Source: Thermoguttaceae bacterium (GTDB taxonomy: Bacteria; Planctomycetota; Planctomycetia; Pirellulales; Thermoguttaceae). Taken from it: a stretch of DNA of 38,101 nt. The notes under the pieces were generated by a model. The model saw only the letters and a list, made by a program, of their open reading frames with translations. It was not told where the DNA came from and did no database searches. Location: assembly GCA_017408405.1 (NCBI GenBank), contig JAFQUP010000127.1:1-38101 (forward strand). The letters are read 5' to 3'. The position numbers and the translations under genes are program-made. Positions 24,930-34,116 of the stretch are shown here, one piece after another. Positions within the stretch are counted from its first letter, which is position 1. Each line of letters begins with the position of its first letter.

Positions 24930-25299
24930 GTCTTACCGGAAGCACTGAAGAAAAAGCAGAGTTAAGGGACCTCTGAAAACTGTTTTTTGGAAAATCAATT
25001 TTTGGAAGTTCCTTTGAAATTTTTCTGTCTTTTGCCGGGATTTTATTCAGACTTCCGCATTGGGGAAACGTTTTGAAATTTTTTGAGGATACCTTTTTAA
25101 TGATCCGCCTGAATCTCGTTTTGATCCTGGAAATTCTTTGGGAAGTGCGTGAACTCATCTTTGAGGGTTTTTATGCTGAATTGCCATTTCAGGATGAATT
25201 GAAATTTTTATTTTCATATTCCACGAGATTCTTTCGATTGCCTTTTCAATTTTTGAATTTAAGTTACTTTTCCCTCCTCTTTTTTTGAAAGAATATTCC
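24930..25299. other. Intergenic stretch before the terminase genes
   Basis: About 370 bases. A TTAAGGGACCTCTGAAAA motif (24962) faces an inverted TTTTTGGAAGTTCCTTTGAA (24999), reminiscent of the ends of the MITE-like element, but the match is weak. A 71-codon hydrophobic frame at 25073-25288 starts at TTG without ribosome-binding site and is not accepted as a gene. Nothing else recognised. Confidence 0.4.
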
Positions 25300-25857
25300 A
25301 TGCCAGATAAAACGAATAGAGAAAAAAAACAGAAAACGTCAATCGTCGCTCAGACAGAAAAAAAGTCAGTGAAGAAAAAAGGACCGATTACTTCCAAAAA
25401 CATCAATAAATCATCGACGCGTTCATCCGGTCTCAGTTTGACGAAAAAGCAAAAGGATGAGATACTTGCGATTTTGACAGTAGGCTGTTCCCGGAAAATC
25501 GCTGCCCGTTACGCGGGTTGTGCTCCTTCAGCGATTTCCAAAATAGCGGCGAAAGACCCTGATTTTGCTTGCGATTTACGTCATGCGGAACAGCAGGCAG
25601 AGATTTCATCCATGAAAAGCATTAATGCGGCAGCACGCCAGGAACGCTATTGGAAGGCGGCAGCATGGATTCTGGAGAGAAGAAACCCGGAAGAATATCG
25701 TCTTCGATCACCGGGAACATTTAATGAGCGGGAATTCAAATTCATCATTACTCAACTTTCTGAAATGATTGTGGAAGAAGTGAAGTCTCCCGCTCATCGT
25801 AAACGGCTTCTTGCCAGAATAGATGAATTTTTGAAGAATATTGAGGAGAAGCATTAG
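25300..25857 (+). CDS. Putative phage terminase small subunit
   Basis: 185 residues from the ATG at 25300, with GAAAGA nine bases upstream; an in-frame TTG at 25285 is less likely. The first ~45 residues are Lys-rich and disordered. Residues ~48-85 read as a helix-turn-helix (LTKKQKDEILAILTVGCSRKIAARYAGCAPSAISKIAAKDPDF), and residues ~90-130 as the usual helical 'QRYWKAAAWILERRNPEEY' segment seen in small terminases and related phage DNA-binding proteins. It should recognise packaging sites and stimulate the large subunit, whose gene follows after 66 bases. Confidence 0.7.
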   Translation: MPDKTNREKKQKTSIVAQTEKKSVKKKGPITSKNINKSSTRSSGLSLTKKQKDEILAILTVGCSRKIAARYAGCAPSAISKIAAKDPDFACDLRHAEQQAEISSMKSINAAARQERYWKAAAWILERRNPEEYRLRSPGTFNEREFKFIITQLSEMIVEEVKSPAHRKRLLARIDEFLKNIEEKH

Positions 25858-25923
25858 TTCTCATTGAGTCTCTTTCGTTATTCTCTGAACCCATTGGCCG
25901 TAATTTAAATCAAATTTGAAAAA

Positions 25924-27621
25924 ATGAACTACGATTCCCCTTCAGATCTTCAGTCCTTTGAAAATTTTATTCGTCGTTTTCGTCCTGTTTTTGCCAAAGC
26001 TCATGGAGCGGCGCGACGATTGGAAAGCGGTGCGAATGCCAGCGGCGGGCTGGAGTCCTGGTGCTTCACGTTTCTGCCGGACTATTTTTGCCGTACGCCG
26101 TCCCTGATGCATCGGTGGATGTTTCGAGTGCTCGATTCTTTTTCACTGAAACGGGGCAGCCGCCTGAATCTGCTTGCGCCTCGCGGGAACGCAAAATCTA
26201 CGATCGGAACATTGGCTTACCCATTGCGGGCGGCATTGGAAGGAACGGAACCGTATGTCTGGATCGTGTCAGATACGCTGGATCAGGCGGTCCTCCATCT
26301 CGAAAATATTCGTCTCGCGCTGGAGTCCTCTCCTCTTTTGAAAACACATTACTCTTCGGCACTTAACGGAAAAATTCGTTTTCGTGAGGGGCGGCTCCTT
26401 CTTCCGAATGGAGTCCGTATCGAGGCTTTTGGAAGCGGTCAGAAACTTCGCGGCAGACGTCATGGCGCTCACCGTCCAAGTTTGATCATTGGGGATGATC
26501 TTCAAAATGACGCGCACAGTCGTTCTTCAAAACTTCGTCAGGTATCCAGAGAATGGTTTTTTGGGACACTTTTGAAAGCGGGAAATTCACGGACAAATTT
26601 TATTCACCTTGCCACCGCGCTCCATCGAGACGCGCTCGCGATGGAACTGGATCGGACTCCTGGCTGGCACTCCCGAATTTTCAGGGCGATTCTTCGTTAT
26701 CCTAATCGAATGGATCTTTGGGAAACCTGGGAAAACCTTTATTTGGGGCTGGAGACATCAGCTGAAAGGTCTCAGAGTCCGGAAAGAGGCTCAAAAAAAG
26801 ATGTTTTCCCAAAAAACGTAAATATTGCCCGCTGTTGTCGGGGTTCTCATGAAGAAAACGCGCAACAGTTTTATTTTGCTCATGAACGTGAGATGAATGA
26901 AGGAGCGGTTGTCCTTTGGCCAGAGGAAGAAGACCTTTTGACGTTAATGAAAATGAGAGCGGAATCCGGGAAAAATACTTTTGAGCGAGAGAAACAAAAT
27001 TCTCCTTTGAATCCGGATCTTTGTGAATGGGAAGAAAAACATTTTGAACGTGAGGATTTTTGGTTTGACGAATTTCCAGCAAATGTTTCTGTTCGAGTCA
27101 TGGCACTGGATCCGAGTAAAGGAAAACATGCCAATCGAGGCGACTTTGCGGCTTACGTGATGCTTGCTTTGGGAAGTGAGGGGGAACTCTACGTTGAGGC
27201 AGAACTTTTTCGACTTCCAATTGACGAGATGATTGAAGCCGGGATTCGGCTTTGGCGTTCATTTCATCCGGATATTTTCGGAGTAGAGGGAAATCAGTTT
27301 CAGGATCTGTTGGCGGATTTTTTTCGTCACCGCTTTCAGGCTCATCATCTCCCATGTCTTCAACCGTCACTGATTTTCAATTCGGTGGCCAAAGAGATTC
27401 GGATACGCAGACTTGGGCAGTGGCTGACTACTGGGAAAATTCATTTCAAGACTCATTCGCCAGGAACGTTACTTCTTGTTGAGCAGCTGCGTCAGTTTCC
27501 GATTGGCGACCATGATGACGGGCCAGACGCTTTGGAAATGGCGATCCGTCTTTTGAATCAGCATTTGGGAAATTCCGCTTTTGATGACGGTTTGGGAACA
27601 AATCTTTTTCAAAGGCACTGA
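25924..27621 (+). CDS. Phage terminase large subunit
   Basis: 565 residues. N-terminal ATPase: Walker A variant APRGNAKST (85-93) and Walker B LIIGDD (187-192), the R-G-x-A-K-S type of TerL. C-terminal RNase H-like nuclease: Asp396 (MALDPSKGKHANRGD), Glu455 (FGVEGNQFQD) and Asp535 (GDHDDGPDALEMA) as metal ligands. It pumps DNA into the prohead and cuts it. All motifs are intact, so packaging could be functional. No ribosome-binding site is obvious before the ATG. Portal gene follows. Confidence 0.93.
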   Translation: MNYDSPSDLQSFENFIRRFRPVFAKAHGAARRLESGANASGGLESWCFTFLPDYFCRTPSLMHRWMFRVLDSFSLKRGSRLNLLAPRGNAKSTIGTLAYPLRAALEGTEPYVWIVSDTLDQAVLHLENIRLALESSPLLKTHYSSALNGKIRFREGRLLLPNGVRIEAFGSGQKLRGRRHGAHRPSLIIGDDLQNDAHSRSSKLRQVSREWFFGTLLKAGNSRTNFIHLATALHRDALAMELDRTPGWHSRIFRAILRYPNRMDLWETWENLYLGLETSAERSQSPERGSKKDVFPKNVNIARCCRGSHEENAQQFYFAHEREMNEGAVVLWPEEEDLLTLMKMRAESGKNTFEREKQNSPLNPDLCEWEEKHFEREDFWFDEFPANVSVRVMALDPSKGKHANRGDFAAYVMLALGSEGELYVEAELFRLPIDEMIEAGIRLWRSFHPDIFGVEGNQFQDLLADFFRHRFQAHHLPCLQPSLIFNSVAKEIRIRRLGQWLTTGKIHFKTHSPGTLLLVEQLRQFPIGDHDDGPDALEMAIRLLNQHLGNSAFDDGLGTNLFQRH

Positions 27622-27786
27622 AATTTAAGATCTGGAGTAAATCTTGAATTGGAAAATTTTAATGAAATTTTTAACCTTACGAAGATCGTGTTTTCAGGAT
27701 ACTTGAAGTTTCTGAATATGGTTTTCGAGGATTCTTTTGCGAAGTTTCGATTTTCATTAATCCTGTTTTGTTAAAGGAAGTTTTTC

Positions 27787-29109
27787 ATGGTCAGTTTCAT
27801 TCACCCGCATGAATATCTTTTTGATGATGAAGAAAAATGGACCCGTCTTGAGGGGACTTTGAATTCTGGACGGCTTAATTCAGAAGAGTCTCTTGAGGAT
27901 GCGCGCGAGTCATGCCGTCAGCTTGCTCTCACGAACGAATTTGCTATTTGCGGCCATGAAAACCGCATCAGTTTTGTCGTGGGAAGCGGTCACCGGATTT
28001 CTGTTGAAAAAATTCCGGAAAGTAGTATTTCCGCCTCAGTCGTGAGAGCCGCTCAAGATTTGATAGATGAATTTATCCAAGAGAATAACTGGTTCAGCAG
28101 ACAGCAGGAAATTCAGCGCCGAAAAGATCGGGATGGAGAAGTTTTTATTCGATATTTTGTGGATCATGAAGGAAAAACGTCCATTCGTTTTATTGAACCG
28201 GAAGATATTTTTACGCCGGATGAATTTCGCTTTTCTCCAGAGCTTTCTGCCGGGAATTTCAGATCTTCTGAAAATGGTTTTGGGAATCAGGGAGGGCGCT
28301 CGATAAATTTTGGAATTGAAACGCATCCAGATGATTCAGAGACGGTTCTCGGCTATTGGGTTAAAGGGAAATTTCTTCCTGCATCCTGGATTCAACATCG
28401 AAAAGCTAATGTGGATGCGGGAGTTTCACGCGGAATTCCGGTCTTTTATCCAGTTCGGAAAAATCTTCGCCGCGCGGAAAAATTGCTTCGAAATATGAGT
28501 GTTGTCGCGGAAATCCAATCGGCGATTGCTATCATTCGAAAACATTCCGCGGGTTCACGACTTGGAATTGAAAATTTTGCGGCAGCCTCCGCGGATTCTC
28601 GAATTTCATTTGGAAATTCTTCCAAAAGCCTTTTTACCCGAAGCTATTCGCCTGGGACGATTCTTGATACTTCGGCTGGAGTAGAATATCAGTTTCCAGT
28701 CGCGGCAGTTGATGCCAGCCGGTACATTTTAGTACTTCAGGCAGAACTTCGCGCGATCGCCAGCCGTCTCGTCATGCCGGAATTCATGCTTACGTCGGAC
28801 GCAAGTAACGCGAATTATTCATCAACCATGATCGCGGAAGGACCATCGGTTCGAATGTTTGAGAGACTTCAGCGAGAAATGATTACGGAAGACCTTCGTT
28901 TGATGAAAAGGGTTTTGCTTCATGCGGTACAGGCTCAAAAATTGCCGCCGGAAGCAATTGCCGAGCTGCGAATTCAAATCACTCCTCCAATACTGACTGT
29001 TCGTGACCGGTTGAAGGAAGTGCAGGCAGACCAGATTTTGGTTGAGCTTGGTGCCATAACAGTAGACGAACTGAGAGATCGATTTAGTACTGTCCAAAAA
29101 ATTAGTTAA
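27787..29109 (+). CDS. Phage portal protein
   Basis: 440 residues, the size of a portal. Typical features: an N-terminal segment LALTNEFAICGHENRISFVVGSG, RRKDRDGEVFIRYFV, the clip/wing block FIEPEDIFTP...YWVKG, KANVDAGVSRGIPVFYPV followed by a long helix, and ASRLVMPEFMLTSDASNANYSST, which is the Pro-rich crown-side pattern of lambda- and HK97-type portals. Dodecamers form the DNA channel at one head vertex. AAGGAAG ribosome-binding site. Position directly after TerL agrees. Confidence 0.85.
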   Translation: MVSFIHPHEYLFDDEEKWTRLEGTLNSGRLNSEESLEDARESCRQLALTNEFAICGHENRISFVVGSGHRISVEKIPESSISASVVRAAQDLIDEFIQENNWFSRQQEIQRRKDRDGEVFIRYFVDHEGKTSIRFIEPEDIFTPDEFRFSPELSAGNFRSSENGFGNQGGRSINFGIETHPDDSETVLGYWVKGKFLPASWIQHRKANVDAGVSRGIPVFYPVRKNLRRAEKLLRNMSVVAEIQSAIAIIRKHSAGSRLGIENFAAASADSRISFGNSSKSLFTRSYSPGTILDTSAGVEYQFPVAAVDASRYILVLQAELRAIASRLVMPEFMLTSDASNANYSSTMIAEGPSVRMFERLQREMITEDLRLMKRVLLHAVQAQKLPPEAIAELRIQITPPILTVRDRLKEVQADQILVELGAITVDELRDRFSTVQKIS

Positions 29110-29257
29110 ATTTTGTGTCATACTGGAAATTTGTTCACTATCGAGCATAATACAGTGAAAATAAAAAGGATAAATAAAGTGGGCAATCTTGATTTTACGT
29201 TCTCGAGATGCCTCCCAAGAAAATCAATACTTAAGTTTTTCAAGAAAGGAATTTATT

Positions 29258-29578
29258 ATGTCCGCCGCTTCAAAGTCAGTTATTTCAGATTCGGTACCAG
29301 AAAAACATCGCGTACGCCAGGAAAATCTGAAACACGCATCGAAAAGTTCTCTCAAAGACAAAAATTCGGAATGGTTGGATCATTCCAGTTCTGGTAGCAG
29401 GAAATTGATGGAAAATGAAACGAATAAAGTGCGTATGGAGCTTCTTTCCAGCACGATGACCGGTTTGCTGAATGATGCTCTCACGCTTCAATTTTATGGA
29501 AATATTTCTATTCATGTGAGTATTCAAGATGGGGTCATTCAGTCCATTCGTTCCAGTTTGGAACGTGCGATCCGCTAG
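29258..29578 (+). CDS. Small hypothetical protein between portal and prohead protease
   Basis: 106 residues from ATG at 29258, fixed by AGAAAGGA at seven bases. The first ~60 residues are charged and Ser/Lys-rich; the last ~40 contain an amphipathic helix and a short strand (LTLQFYGNISIHVSIQDGVIQSIRSSLERAIR). Not recognised. Position between portal and protease genes suggests a structural or assembly role, nothing more. Confidence 0.6.
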   Translation: MSAASKSVISDSVPEKHRVRQENLKHASKSSLKDKNSEWLDHSSSGSRKLMENETNKVRMELLSSTMTGLLNDALTLQFYGNISIHVSIQDGVIQSIRSSLERAIR

Positions 29579-29718
29579 TGACCTGCCAGACTTTCCTTCA
29601 TTAGGGTTTATTTCATTTACTCTTTTTCAATCGCGTTTTGCGGAAATTACGGAGAACGTCAGAAAGCCGGGAAAAGATTTAAATTTTCACTAACTATTTT
29701 ATTTTTAAGGAAAACCAG

Positions 29719-30708
29719 ATGAAATTATTCAGAAACACCCCTCAATCTTTTGTTGAATATTCTCAGGCAGGTAATTTTTCTCGTTTAGACAGGGAAAAAT
29801 CAGTCCTTCGAGGAGTCAAAATTCTTGGTCTGATTTCATTGAACTCGCGCCGTTACGCGCCGTCCGCGTTACGCAAAGCAAGAAAACTTTATGAAAAAGC
29901 GAAAGTAAATGTGAATCATCCCCAAAATTCGCCAAATTCTCCCCGAGATTACCGGGATCGGATTGGAAATATTCGAAATGTTCAATTTCGTGAAAATGAA
30001 GGTCTTTTTGCGGATTTTTATTTTAATCCATGTCATCCCCTTGCGGAACAGATGATGTGGGATGCCGAGCACGCTCCAGAGAATGTTGGTTTTTCGCACA
30101 ATATTCTGGGGAGAACTTCAACTCTCAAAGATGGAACACTGGTAGTTGATGAAATTACTTCGGTTCGAAGCGTTGACCTGGTTGCGGATCCAGCCACGAC
30201 TCATGGTCTTTTTGAGTCGGAAATTTCATCGATGGAAAAAGCCGCTGATGAACAGTCGAAAAAATCGGAGAGTCTTTTTCGTGAAACCGAGTCTTATGAA
30301 GGGTGTTCAAGCAATTCTTCGGGACTTGAGCAAGAAATCTCAATGGAGAGTGATCTGAGTCAAAATTCTCAAAAATATGAAATGATGGATTGCGAGGTTT
30401 TGAAGGAGAATGGAGAGAGCATTGATTTGAAAATGAAATCGAAGGAATTCACGAATCAATGTGAGGACCGAATTGTTTCAGATGCACGAGAGCCTTTTCC
30501 AGAGCCAGAGAATGTGACTCCTCTCATTGAAGCTCTCCAAAAAGATTTTGGTGAACTCCAGGAACAGCTGGAAAAACTGAAGAAACAGTTTTGTGAATTT
30601 CTTCATGTTTCCCAAATGGTGTCTTTTCCGGTTTCACGTATTCCAAATTCCAGACTTCGCGAGGAAAATCTCTCAATTGAAGAGTTCGTAAATTATTTGC
30701 GCCGCTAA
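29719..30708 (+). CDS. Putative prohead protease with C-terminal scaffold-like part
   Basis: 329 residues. Residues ~20-165 match phage prohead proteases: LRGVKILGLIS at the front, VNVNHPQ (a conserved His), ENVGFSHNILG and ITSVRSVDLVADPAT with the Ser-x-D-x-V-x-x-P pattern seen near the catalytic Ser. Residues ~175-285 are acidic and low in hydrophobics; ~275-300 form a coiled coil (LIEALQKDFGELQEQLEKLKKQ). A protease joined to a scaffold tail is common in phages without a separate scaffold gene, as here. It would shape and mature the prohead. AAGGAAAA lies before the ATG. Confidence 0.75.
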   Translation: MKLFRNTPQSFVEYSQAGNFSRLDREKSVLRGVKILGLISLNSRRYAPSALRKARKLYEKAKVNVNHPQNSPNSPRDYRDRIGNIRNVQFRENEGLFADFYFNPCHPLAEQMMWDAEHAPENVGFSHNILGRTSTLKDGTLVVDEITSVRSVDLVADPATTHGLFESEISSMEKAADEQSKKSESLFRETESYEGCSSNSSGLEQEISMESDLSQNSQKYEMMDCEVLKENGESIDLKMKSKEFTNQCEDRIVSDAREPFPEPENVTPLIEALQKDFGELQEQLEKLKKQFCEFLHVSQMVSFPVSRIPNSRLREENLSIEEFVNYLRR

Positions 30709-30818
30709 TTTCAGGATCAGAACTAAAATTACTTTTTAATGATTCAGAGATTTTTAACCATTATTCAGCTTATTCCCTCTGTTTGGAGGAATGAAACGTA
30801 ATTTGAAGGAAAGAAAAA

Positions 30819-31319
30819 ATGAAAGATTTTAATTGGAAGTGGGGAGAAACGTGTCCGATCTGCGTACGCGCGGCTGAGGATTCGGAAATTCGGATTGGCG
30901 ATCTTCTTTGGCTTGATCCAGATGGAAAAGCCCAATCCGCCTCTTCATTCGCGAAATCGGGAGATTTAGCGGAAACACAAAAAGCATTTACGCTGGATTT
31001 TCTGGGAATTGCGATGCAGGCAAGTCCTGTTGGATGGATGGAAACAATTCGGGTGGCAACATGCGGAACTTTTGAGTTTGATGATGAAACTCCGAGTGAT
31101 GTTACGCAGCGTATCGGGACTTTCGTTGGCCCCAGTTTCAATACCCTTGAAGAGAAACTCGAGTCGAAAGCAATCATTACGGTTGATTCTGCGCGAAAGG
31201 CCATTGGGAGGATCGTTCATCAGGAAAATGTGCCGGCGGGAAAAGCATACGTCGCAATCATTTCTACTGTTCTTAAGGGCGGAGTTCCCGGCTCGGATCC
31301 AAAACACAAAACAGAGTAA
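30819..31319 (+). CDS. Capsid decoration-like protein
   Basis: 166 residues, beta-rich: EIRIGDLLWLDPDGKAQSAS, FLGIAMQASPVG, IRVATCGTFEFD, KAIGRIVH and KAYVAIISTVLKGG. A 'parameter'-like strand order with RIGD, GIA and GTFE blocks is typical of the small head-decoration or DUF2190-like proteins encoded just before a major capsid gene. Probably sits on the outside of the capsid. The call depends on position as much as on sequence. AAGGAA ribosome-binding site. Confidence 0.6.
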   Translation: MKDFNWKWGETCPICVRAAEDSEIRIGDLLWLDPDGKAQSASSFAKSGDLAETQKAFTLDFLGIAMQASPVGWMETIRVATCGTFEFDDETPSDVTQRIGTFVGPSFNTLEEKLESKAIITVDSARKAIGRIVHQENVPAGKAYVAIISTVLKGGVPGSDPKHKTE

Positions 31320-31428
31320 GTTTAGGAAATGAGATTTTGTTCAAAATGTTTCGGATTTTTAAGTTTTGAAAATAAGGTCTTCATTCCCTTTTTATTTTAT
31401 TTCTTTTTTTCAAGAAAGGTCTATTTGG

Positions 31429-32592
31429 ATGAAAAGTATTAATTATCGTGAGCTGAAACGTCGTGTTGAACTGGATGGTCTTAAGAAAACGACCGAGCAT
31501 TTGTCGGAAGCGATTGATACTCGTCAGATTCGTCCGGAAGAATTTAGTCTTCGTGATCTTGCGGAAGCACTGATTCCGGATGGTCTTAAATGGGTCCGTT
31601 CGCTTGATCCTTGCGGAGAAAATGCTTTGCTGGAAGGTGAAGGCGTTGAGTCCAGCGCGTTTCTGAATATTACGGGACGAATTATCAGCACGAAGATTCG
31701 TGAGGCGTATGAGCAGGAAGCGTTTAAGGCCTCGAAACTTGTCAGCATTATTTCATCACGGCTTTCTCGTGAACGAATCCCTGGAATTGGAAGAATTCAG
31801 GGGGGAGTGACGGAAGTGGCCGAAGGAATGCCGTATCCGAATGCCGGTTTTAGCGAAGAATATGTTGATACGCCTGAAACCGCTAAACATGGTCTCATTG
31901 TTCCCGTTACGCGCGAAGCGATTTTCTTCGATCAGACTGGTTTGATTTTGAAACGAGCTTCGGAGGTTGGTGAAATTCTTGGTGCTGATCGTGAAAAACG
32001 AATCCTTGATATGATTCTTGGACTTACCAATACTTACTCGCTTAATGGAAATTCCTTTAATACGTACTATGAATCTTCGGAATCTTCTCCCTGGGTCAAT
32101 AAATTGTCAGGAAATGAGTTGTCGGATTGGCGGAATGTGGATGCCGCAGAGCAGCTTTTCGCTACGATGTGCGATGATTCGACCGGACTTCCGCTTCTCA
32201 TGAATCCAAATACGGTTCTCGTTATGCCGGGTAAACGATTTACCGCTGCCCAGATTTTCTATCCGGGAAATTCAGCCTGGTCCAATTCGGATGGCACGCA
32301 AAAGGTCGCAATGTCCAATCTCTTTGGAGATTATGCTCTTCAGACCAGCGCGTATGCTTACCAGAGGCTGATTTCCAGTGGAATTTCCGCGGATGCCGCC
32401 GCGAAGTATTGGTTCATGGGAGACTTTAAAAAAGCATTTGCCTATGTGGAAAACTGGGGATTGACCGTATCGCGGTCTGTGTCTTCCGGTGAAGCGAATT
32501 TCACGCAGGATATTTTGGTTCGCTTTAAAGCGAGTGAACGTGGAGTTCCGGCGGTTCTTGATCCTCGATGTGTCGTTTGCTGCACTGGCTGA
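31429..32592 (+). CDS. Phage major capsid protein
   Basis: 387 residues from ATG at 31429 (GAAAGG nine bases upstream); a longer in-frame reading starting at 31366 is a hydrophobic non-coding-like leader. The region ~95-200 (GIGRIQGGVTEVAEGMPYPNAGFSEEYVDTP...HGLIVPVTREAIFFDQTGLI) and the end (AYVENWGLTV...FTQDILVRFKASERGVPAVLDPRCVV) match HK97-fold capsid proteins. No delta-domain precursor longer than ~40 residues, consistent with scaffold function in the protease gene. Should form the icosahedral shell. Confidence 0.88.
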   Translation: MKSINYRELKRRVELDGLKKTTEHLSEAIDTRQIRPEEFSLRDLAEALIPDGLKWVRSLDPCGENALLEGEGVESSAFLNITGRIISTKIREAYEQEAFKASKLVSIISSRLSRERIPGIGRIQGGVTEVAEGMPYPNAGFSEEYVDTPETAKHGLIVPVTREAIFFDQTGLILKRASEVGEILGADREKRILDMILGLTNTYSLNGNSFNTYYESSESSPWVNKLSGNELSDWRNVDAAEQLFATMCDDSTGLPLLMNPNTVLVMPGKRFTAAQIFYPGNSAWSNSDGTQKVAMSNLFGDYALQTSAYAYQRLISSGISADAAAKYWFMGDFKKAFAYVENWGLTVSRSVSSGEANFTQDILVRFKASERGVPAVLDPRCVVCCTG

Positions 32593-32657
32593 GCTTTAAC
32601 CTTCCTGAATGAAAATGAAAAGAAAGTCCTAATCTTTAGTCATTGAAATGAAGAAAT

Positions 32658-32725
32658 GGAGAGATTGGACGTTTCCACTCTTTACCTGCCTTTTTGAATC
32701 GTTCGTTTTCAGTCTCTCCTTTTTT
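32658..32725 (+). terminator. Possible terminator/attenuator after the capsid gene
   Basis: GGAGAGA (32658-32664) can pair with TCTCTCC (32713-32719), then six T. The loop is long (~48 nt), so it may only partly stop transcription, keeping the capsid mRNA more abundant than downstream genes. Confidence 0.4.
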
Positions 32726-32780
32726 ATTTCGGGTTCCTTTCATTGGAGAATTTTGTTAAAAAATTTTTTATTCAAAAAAT

Positions 32781-33722
32781 ATGATTAAAAATACTTCTTA
32801 CTGCGTTACTTATTCTGCCTGGAATTCGAGTGACGGATCGCTTTGCTCTGGCGATGCGGCCAATCATACTTGCCGGATTTCTCAGGACGGAGGTGAATTC
32901 GTTACGGCTTCCAATTCTCCTGAAGAACTTGGCGGCGGCGTTTATTCTTTGACTCTTACGGCTTCTGAAACCAATGCTTCGACATTGACTCTTTCGGTGA
33001 GCAGTTCTTCGTCTGGTGTCATCGTTCCGCCCGTCCAGTTCATTTTTCATGATCCAAGTTCCTTTAAAGCTGATGTTTCATCAATCGCGTCAGATGTTTG
33101 GAAAGTTTCCTCTCGTTCTCTGACTGGTTCTGTGGAGGTTTCTTCTTCCTCCATCTCCTCCATTCAAAACGGGTTGGCGACCTCCTCGGCACTGACTTCA
33201 CTTTCCTCAAATGTTTCCGCGCTTCCATCAAATATTTGGGGTGCTTCATTTCGTTCTCTTACGGATTCAGTTAATATTTCCGCAGCTTCGGTTTCTGCTA
33301 TTCAAAATGGATTGGCAAGTTCCGAAGACCTCGCTTCCGTGGCTGAAAAAGTGGAGCTTTTGAGTAATGTCTGCGACACAATCAGCGTTTCCTGTGAAGC
33401 GATCCAAATTCGCACGAATCTGATTCCGGATCGTCCCGCCGCGATTGGCAGTGCCATGACACTGAATGATTCTTACGCGAATCTTTTGACACTCTCTCCT
33501 GATTCGATTGCCGCTTCGGTGCTGGCCTTTGATATTTCCAATGTGGAGAAATCTGCTCCTGTTTATTCACTCTGTACCGTGATTTTGGCTCACCTTCAGA
33601 GTGCGGTTGATGGTTCCTCGTGGACTATTTACCGAACAGACGGCTTGACTCAGCATGCGTTGCGAAATGTGACCGCTTCCGAAGAATCCATACCAATTAC
33701 TGGAGTTTCCGATCCATCATGA
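32781..33722 (+). CDS. Fibre-like phage structural protein with internal repeat
   Basis: 313 residues, very rich in Ser and Ala. The N-terminal ~90 residues form a beta domain (YCVTYSAWNSSDGSLCSGDA...RISQDGG, GGGVYSLTLTASETNA). Residues 105-141 and 151-187 are two copies of one repeat (DVWKVSSRSLTGS... and NIWGASFRSLTDS..., each ending SIQNGLA or AIQNGLA), spaced by 46. The C-terminus (SAVDGSSWTIYRTDGLT) is beta-like again. This arrangement resembles head or neck fibres. The last codon overlaps the start of the next gene (ATGA). Confidence 0.6.
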   Translation: MIKNTSYCVTYSAWNSSDGSLCSGDAANHTCRISQDGGEFVTASNSPEELGGGVYSLTLTASETNASTLTLSVSSSSSGVIVPPVQFIFHDPSSFKADVSSIASDVWKVSSRSLTGSVEVSSSSISSIQNGLATSSALTSLSSNVSALPSNIWGASFRSLTDSVNISAASVSAIQNGLASSEDLASVAEKVELLSNVCDTISVSCEAIQIRTNLIPDRPAAIGSAMTLNDSYANLLTLSPDSIAASVLAFDISNVEKSAPVYSLCTVILAHLQSAVDGSSWTIYRTDGLTQHALRNVTASEESIPITGVSDPS

Positions 33723-33883
33723 ATACTGAAAATTCCCAAACTGCCTTTTTGGATTTTTTTCGACGTTTACTTGGCTGGCGTTCAACTCGTGTTACCTTTA
33801 TTCCTGTTGAACAGCGCAAGAAACGTTCGCCTGCCGGAATGGTTCATTCACCGACGGCGCAAAGCGCCAAGGTCAAATTTTAA
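33719..33883 (+). CDS. Small basic hypothetical protein
   Basis: 54 residues, starting in an ATGA overlap with the fibre-like gene, so translational coupling is likely. One short amphipathic stretch (AFLDFFRRLLGW), then basic (RKKRSPAGMVHS). Not recognised. Accepted as a gene because of the exact stop-start overlap and the gap-free fit before the MITE-like element. Confidence 0.55.
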   Translation: MNTENSQTAFLDFFRRLLGWRSTRVTFIPVEQRKKRSPAGMVHSPTAQSAKVKF

Positions 33884-33901
33884 TTTTAAGATTTGTGATA
33901 C

Positions 33902-34068
33902 TTAAGGGAACTTCCTAAAATGTAATTTTCAGAAAATAGATAATTTCGATTTTTGGCTGTGTTCCCAGGATTCCCGCTATTTTCGATACGGAGATTCCTG
34001 AGACCATGCGGAAATTCCAAACACTTTCGTTTTTCTCAATAAAAAGCGGTTTGGGAGTAATCCCTTAA
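33902..34068. repeat. MITE-like element, copy 2, inside the capsid module
   Basis: 167 bp between TTAAGGGAACTTCCTAAAA (33902-33920) and the inverted TTTGGGAGTAATCCCTTAA (34050-34068). It aligns along its length with the copy at 16289-16453, best in the right half (CACTTTCGTTTTT shared exactly), but is clearly diverged. It fills almost the whole gap between two phage genes without breaking either. Confidence 0.65.
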
Positions 34069-34116
34069 AAATCCCATGAAATTTTGACTTTTTAACTTTC
34101 ATTCAGTTTTTTACTC

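Noticed and set aside
25073..25288. 71-codon hydrophobic frame before the small terminase gene
   Set aside because: TTG start without ribosome-binding site, Phe/Leu-rich reading of T-rich DNA, and it overlaps the likely leader of the next gene.
30791..30832. Thirteen-codon leader frame before the decoration-like gene
   Set aside because: GGAGGA is only one to two bases from its ATG, too close to act as a ribosome-binding site, and it overlaps the real start out of frame.
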